14,489 bases of DNA from CBFGTA01 sp965651595 (GTDB taxonomy: Bacteria; Actinomycetota; Actinomycetes; S36-B12; UBA10799), in contig CBFGTA010000056.1 of the NCBI GenBank assembly GCA_965651595.1, positions 1 to 14,489 of the forward strand, given 5' to 3'. Below, in pieces: positions 10,918 to 14,489 of this stretch. The number at the start of each line of letters is the position of its first letter. The stretch's first letter is position 1. The translations under genes and the position numbers were made by a program. Below the pieces are notes generated by a model. The model saw only the letters and a list, made by a program, of their open reading frames with translations. It had not been told where the DNA came from and searched no databases.

Positions 10918-12741
10918 CTAGTCGTGTCCACCGATGAGTCGGCCGACGCTTCGAGCGCGAAGCACCTCGACGGCGTGCTCGACGGCGGTGGCAGCCGATT
11001 CCACCGCCACGTCGGTGCGTTCTCCCGTTGCTCGGTCTTTGAGTTCTACGACGCCGTCGGCGAGACCACGGCCGACCACCAGGATCAACGGAACACCGAG
11101 TAGCTCTGCGTCCTTGAACTTGACGCCGGGGGAAGCGGCGCGGTCGTCGAGGATGACTTCGACACCGGCACCACTGAGCTCGTGCGCGATACCACGGGCG
11201 GCCGCATGAACCTCGTCGCCCTTGCCAGCGGCCACAATGTGGACGTGGGCAGGCGCCACCGCGATCGGCCACACGAGGCCGTCACTGTCGTGACGCTGCT
11301 CAGCAATTGCTGCGACGGCCCGCGACACTCCCACGCCGTACGAACCCATCGTCACCAGCTGCAAGGTGCCGGACTCGTTCTGAACCCGCAAGTCGAGTGC
11401 TTCGGCGTATTTGCGACCGAGTTGGAAGATGTGGCCAATTTCGATGCCGCGGTCGATCTGCAGTCCTTGGCCACAGGTCGGGCACGGGTCTCCGGCACGA
11501 ACTTCCGCCACATCGATCACACCGTCGGATCGGAAGTCGTGGCCAGCTACCAGCCCGAACTCGTGATGATCTCGCCGATCGGCACCGGAGACCCAGACTG
11601 AGCCGGTCGCCACGCGCGGGTCGAGCAGGTAGCGGATCGGCGTTCCGTTGGCCTGGCCGAGGCTGCGGGGGCCAATGTAACCGGGAACGAGATGCGGGTA
11701 GGAGTCGAACTCTTCGGCGCTCAAGGGCCGCGGGAGGGCGGGGCTCGCCCACGCTTCGAGTCGCTTGATGTCGATCTCGCGGTCGCCGGGGACTCCGATG
11801 GCGATGACCTCTGTGCTCCCGTCTGGAGCGTCGACTGCAAACAGGACGTTCTTCAGTGTGTCGCGGGCTTCGAAGTCGCGGCCGAGAGCGCCCAGGTGGG
11901 GGTTGTCAACGTGGGTCCGCACGTAGTCGACGAGGTCAGCGATAGTGGCGCAGTTAGGTGTGGCCTCGACGACTGGTGATGTCTGGTTAGTCGCGGCGGC
12001 AGCGTCGGCTGGCAGTGGGTCGATGGTGACGGCTTCAGCGTTCGCTGCGAAGCCGCACGCAGCGCATGAGGCGAAGGTGTCTTCCCCTACGACGCATGGT
12101 GCTAGGAACTCCTCGGACGCCGAACCGCCCATCGCGCCTGACTGGGCCGACACGATGACGTAGTCGAGGCCGAGCCTTTCGAAGATGCGCTGGTAGGCGA
12201 CCCGGTGGGCGCCGTAGCTCGACGCGAGGCCCGCGTCGTCGAGGTCAAAAGAGTACGAGTCCTTCATCACGAACTCACGGCCGCGAAGGATCCCGGCCCG
12301 GGGCCGTGCCTCGTCGCGGTACTTGGTCTGAATCTGATACAGCACCGTCGGCAAGTCTTTATAGGAAGAATATTCCCCTTTGACGAGCTGAGTGAAGATC
12401 TCCTCGTGGGTGGGGCCGAGCAGGTAGTCGGTGTCGCGGCGGTCGTGCAACCGGAACAAGGTCGGTCCGTACTCTTCCCAGCGGCCGGTCAGTTCGTAGG
12501 GTTCGCGTGGCAGCAGGGCGGGCAGGTGAACCTCCTGCGCCCCCATGGCGTCCATCTCTTCTCGCACGATCTGTTCGATCTTGCGCAAGACCCGGTAGCC
12601 GAGCGGCAACCAGGCGAAAACCCCTGGCGCGATGCGCCGCACATAACCGGCCCGTACCAGCAGTCGGTGACTCGGGACTTCTGCATCAGCCGGATCGTCA
12701 CGCAGAGTGCGCAGGAACAGGTGCGACATGCGGATTACCAC
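10918..12741 (-). CDS. proS: Prolyl-tRNA synthetase, bacterial type
   Basis: ProS charges tRNA-Pro. The 607-residue product is a class II synthetase of the bacterial architecture: motif 1 region RRIAPGVFAWLPLGYRV (about 35-51), GPTHEE (109-114), motif 2 from YQIQTKYRDEARPR through GREFVMKDSYSFD (about 135-166), an inserted editing-type domain (roughly 225-400), motif 3 with GSYGVGVSR, then the anticodon-binding domain. Two small Cys pairs (CAAC and CPTC) flank the insertion. The GTG at 12739-12741 is chosen because GGAGGAG (12749-12755) lies 7 nt upstream; the in-frame ATG four codons later is 19 nt away. It follows ispG by 86 nt and converges with the DUF4439-type gene, with no clear terminator in the 27 bases between them. 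Confidence 0.97.
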   Translation of the reverse strand: MVIRMSHLFLRTLRDDPADAEVPSHRLLVRAGYVRRIAPGVFAWLPLGYRVLRKIEQIVREEMDAMGAQEVHLPALLPREPYELTGRWEEYGPTLFRLHDRRDTDYLLGPTHEEIFTQLVKGEYSSYKDLPTVLYQIQTKYRDEARPRAGILRGREFVMKDSYSFDLDDAGLASSYGAHRVAYQRIFERLGLDYVIVSAQSGAMGGSASEEFLAPCVVGEDTFASCAACGFAANAEAVTIDPLPADAAAATNQTSPVVEATPNCATIADLVDYVRTHVDNPHLGALGRDFEARDTLKNVLFAVDAPDGSTEVIAIGVPGDREIDIKRLEAWASPALPRPLSAEEFDSYPHLVPGYIGPRSLGQANGTPIRYLLDPRVATGSVWVSGADRRDHHEFGLVAGHDFRSDGVIDVAEVRAGDPCPTCGQGLQIDRGIEIGHIFQLGRKYAEALDLRVQNESGTLQLVTMGSYGVGVSRAVAAIAEQRHDSDGLVWPIAVAPAHVHIVAAGKGDEVHAAARGIAHELSGAGVEVILDDRAASPGVKFKDAELLGVPLILVVGRGLADGVVELKDRATGERTDVAVESAATAVEHAVEVLRARSVGRLIGGHD

Positions 12742-12748
12742 GTGCGAA

Positions 12749-12755
12749 CTCCTCC
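12749..12755 (-). promoter_or_regulatory. Shine-Dalgarno site deciding the proS start
   Basis: Minus-strand GGAGGAG is 7 nt upstream of the GTG at 12741 and 19 nt from the next in-frame ATG. It therefore supports the GTG start. Confidence 0.7.
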
Positions 12756-12827
12756 AGGGGAACGATCACCGCGCCCGGACGACGCGGCAGAACAACCGTC
12801 AACGGCGCTTCGACGACGTGAGTGAGT

Positions 12828-14006
12828 CTAACCGGACACAGTGACCGACGGACCATCGGCGGCGTCGGCCACTTGACCGGAAGCGGACATCTCCTCGGCG
12901 AGGCGCATGGCCTCCTCGATGAGGGTTTCCACGATGAGTGCTTCCGGGACGGTCTTGATGACTTCGCCCTTGACGAAGATCTGGCCCTTACCGTTGCCGG
13001 ACGCTACTCCCAGGTCTGCGTCGCGCGCCTCACCGGGCCCGTTGACCACGCACCCCATCACCGCCACCCGCAGCGGCACTTCCATCCCCTCGAGCCCAGC
13101 GGTGACCTGCTCGGCCAAGGTATAGACGTCGACCTGCGCTCACCCACAAGAAGGGCACGACACGATCTCGAGGCGACGCTCCCTCAAATTCAACGACTCC
13201 AGAATCGCCATGCCGACCTTCACTTCTTCTTCCGGAGGCGCCGACAGTGACACACGAATCGTGTCGCCGATTCCGCGGGCGAGCAGTGCACCGAAAGCGA
13301 CAGCCGACTTGATGGTGCCTTGGAAGGTGGGGCCGGCTTCGGTGACGCCGAGGTGCAGCGGATAGTCGCACTGTTCCGCGAGAATCTCGTAGGCCCGCAC
13401 CATCACCACCGGGTCGTGGTGCTTCACAGAGATCTTGATGTCGCGAAAGTCGTGCTCCTCGAACAGGCTCGCCTCCCACAGGGCCGACTCGGCGAGCGCC
13501 TCCGGGGTGGCCTTGCCGTGCTTTTCCAGTAGCCGCTTGTCGAGCGAGCCGGCGTTGACGCCGATCCGAATCGGCGTGCCGTGGTCGCGGGCGGCTCGCG
13601 CGATCGCACCGACCTGGTCGTCGAACTGCCGAATGTTACCCGGATTCACGCGGACACCGGCGCACCCGGCCTCGATCGCGGCGAACACGTACTTCGGCTG
13701 GAAGTGGATGTCGGCGATCACCGGAATGCCGGACTTCTTGGCGATGGTCGGTAGGGCGTCGGCGTCGTCTTGGCTGGGCACGGCTACCCGGACGATTTGG
13801 CAGCCGGTGGCGGTGAGCTGGGCGATCTGTTGCAGGGTGGCGTTGATGTCGGACGTGACCGTGGTGCACATCGACTGCACACTCACTGGCGCGTCCCCAC
13901 CGACGGCAACCGGGTGGGTGGGGTGGCGCAGAACGATCTGGCGACTCGGCCGACGCGGGCTCAGTGTGGGTGCGGGCATGGCGGGCAGTCCGAGCGACAC
14001 GTTCAT
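12828..14006 (-). pseudogene. ispG: 4-hydroxy-3-methylbut-2-en-1-yl diphosphate synthase, interrupted by an in-frame TGA
   Basis: IspG (GcpE) reduces MEcPP to HMBPP in the MEP isoprenoid pathway using a [4Fe-4S] cluster. Read through, the gene has 392 codons, the normal actinobacterial length. The N-terminal TIM barrel (VSVQSMCTTVTSD at 41-53, VRVNPGNI at 118-125, GVTEAGPT at 220-227) leads to C284 and C287 in SCPSCG. Codon 289, normally Arg, is TGA (13140-13142). The same frame then continues with AQVDVYTLAEQVTAGLEG, MGCVVNGPGE (third Cys at 319, Glu at 326) and an intact C-terminus. C287-C319 spacing of 32 and C319-E326 spacing of 7 equal those of E. coli IspG. A product stopped at 288 would lack two of four cluster ligands. 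One CGA-to-TGA change, a sequencing error or read-through would each explain it. It lies between rseP and proS. Confidence 0.9.
13140..13142 (-). other. In-frame TGA inside ispG
   Basis: Reading the minus strand, TGT GGG TGA GCG CAG gives Cys-Gly-stop-Ala-Gln where relatives have Cys-Gly-Arg-Ala-Gln. Frame is identical on both sides, so a single base substitution is enough. TGA ends truB, nrnA, ylxR, rimP and rseP in this same window, so it is not reassigned genome-wide. Confidence 0.9.
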
Positions 14007-14060
14007 GAGTCCAGTATTCCCCTTCTGTCCAATGTCACGCCTGCTCGTTACCTGTCCCGA

Positions 14061-14489
14061 TCAGAACAGCCGGATCGGGTCAACAATGTCGGCGTAGACG
14101 AGCAGGATGCTCATGCCTATGAGGATGATCGCGACCCCGTAGGCCAGGGGCAGTGCGCGGGCGACATCAACTGGCCCCGGATCGGGTCGCCCCTTCCACC
14201 GGGCCCAGCGGCGACGAGCTCCCTCCCAGAGCGCTCCAGCGACGTGGCCTCCGTCGAGGGGCAGCAGGGGAATCAGATTGAACAAGAACAAGAACAGGTT
14301 CAGGGAGGCCAGCAGCGCGATAAACTGCCCAATCTTCCAGGACTCCGGCAGTTCCGACGCCGCTACCTCACCGCTGATGCGGGTGACGCCGACAACGCCA
14401 ACCGGCCCTTCGGGGTCCCGCTCGGCCGAACTGAACGCGGCTTCGGCCACTCCGACCATCTTGACGGGGATAGTGACAATCGCACCGAC
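14061..14489 (-). CDS. rseP: Site-2 protease (M50 family, RseP/Rip1 type), C-terminal part, cut by window edge
   Basis: These membrane metalloproteases cleave substrates such as anti-sigma factors within the membrane. Only the last 142 residues are present and the frame is open to the right edge. The key feature is NLIPLLPLDGGH (about visible residues 71-82), whose Asp79 is the third zinc ligand in the family; the HExxH motif would lie outside the window. It is embedded in a hydrophobic segment, and a second membrane segment (ALPLAYGVAIILIGMSILLVY) sits near the C-terminus. The stop TGA (14061-14063) is 54 nt upstream of ispG. The dxr-rseP-ispG order is common in actinobacteria, so dxr is expected just beyond the edge. 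The symbol could equally be rip1. Confidence 0.93.
   Translation of the reverse strand, partial: VGAIVTIPVKMVGVAEAAFSSAERDPEGPVGVVGVTRISGEVAASELPESWKIGQFIALLASLNLFLFLFNLIPLLPLDGGHVAGALWEGARRRWARWKGRPDPGPVDVARALPLAYGVAIILIGMSILLVYADIVDPIRLF

Noticed and set aside
12828..13118. C-terminal ispG fragment as an independent gene starting at the TTG 13118
   Set aside because: There is no ribosome-binding site at the TTG. The conserved frame runs unbroken from the TGA to it, so it is the remainder of ispG, although reinitiation cannot be strictly excluded.
13099..13142. Selenocysteine insertion at the ispG TGA, suggested by a weak hairpin just downstream
   Set aside because: The possible stem is short, starts only 3 nt after the TGA, and lacks the geometry of a bacterial SECIS. 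The replaced residue is an Arg in the family, not a Cys.
1..14489. CRISPR array, insertion sequence, prophage, tRNA or rRNA gene
   Set aside because: No regularly spaced repeats, transposase-like frames, terminal repeats or cloverleaf-type sequences were seen on reading both strands.

Overview
The window is a high-GC translation and RNA-metabolism cluster from an actinobacterium (Actinomycetota). The support is high GC with many GTG starts, an IF2 with the Pro/Ala/Gly/Arg-rich N-terminal region typical of the phylum, NusA directly downstream of RimP, and a pair of ferritin-like (DUF4439-type) genes between rimP and proS, an arrangement I recall from mycobacteria. Genus cannot be read from the sequence. 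No mobile element, CRISPR array, rRNA or tRNA was seen, and no gene-free stretch exceeds 300 bases (the longest is 643-858).

Layout, right to left on the minus strand: the end of a site-2 protease (rseP/rip1 type, cut by the right edge), then ispG (MEP isoprenoid pathway), then proS (prolyl-tRNA synthetase). Two small plus-strand genes at 9979-10890 converge on proS. They encode a predicted Tat-exported ferritin-like lipoprotein and a DUF4439-type protein. From 9846 down to position 1 runs a ten-gene minus-strand chain: rimP, nusA, ylxR, infB, rbfA, nrnA-type DHH phosphoesterase, truB, ribF, rpsO and pnp (cut by the left edge). The junctions rimP/nusA, rbfA/nrnA and nrnA/truB overlap, and truB and ribF are 15 nt apart, so most of the chain looks co-transcribed. 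A promoter pair is proposed in the divergent region 9847-9978 and an internal promoter ahead of rpsO.

The minus chain covers 30S maturation (RimP, RbfA, S15), initiation (IF2), transcription elongation and termination (NusA, YlxR), tRNA pseudouridylation (TruB), RNA decay (PNPase, NrnA) and flavin cofactor synthesis (RibF). Most of this is standard.

The departures are as follows. (1) ispG carries one in-frame TGA at 13140-13142, immediately after its CxxC cluster motif, with an intact C-terminal half in the same frame. (2) Two long, interlocking perfect inverted repeats fill the infB-rbfA gap and look like a pseudoknot or a two-state RNA switch. (3) The start of the second ferritin-like gene is duplicated out of frame. 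(4) Structured leaders lie ahead of rpsO, pnp and infB. (5) The lipoprotein gene looks leaderless. No wholly new multi-gene system is visible.
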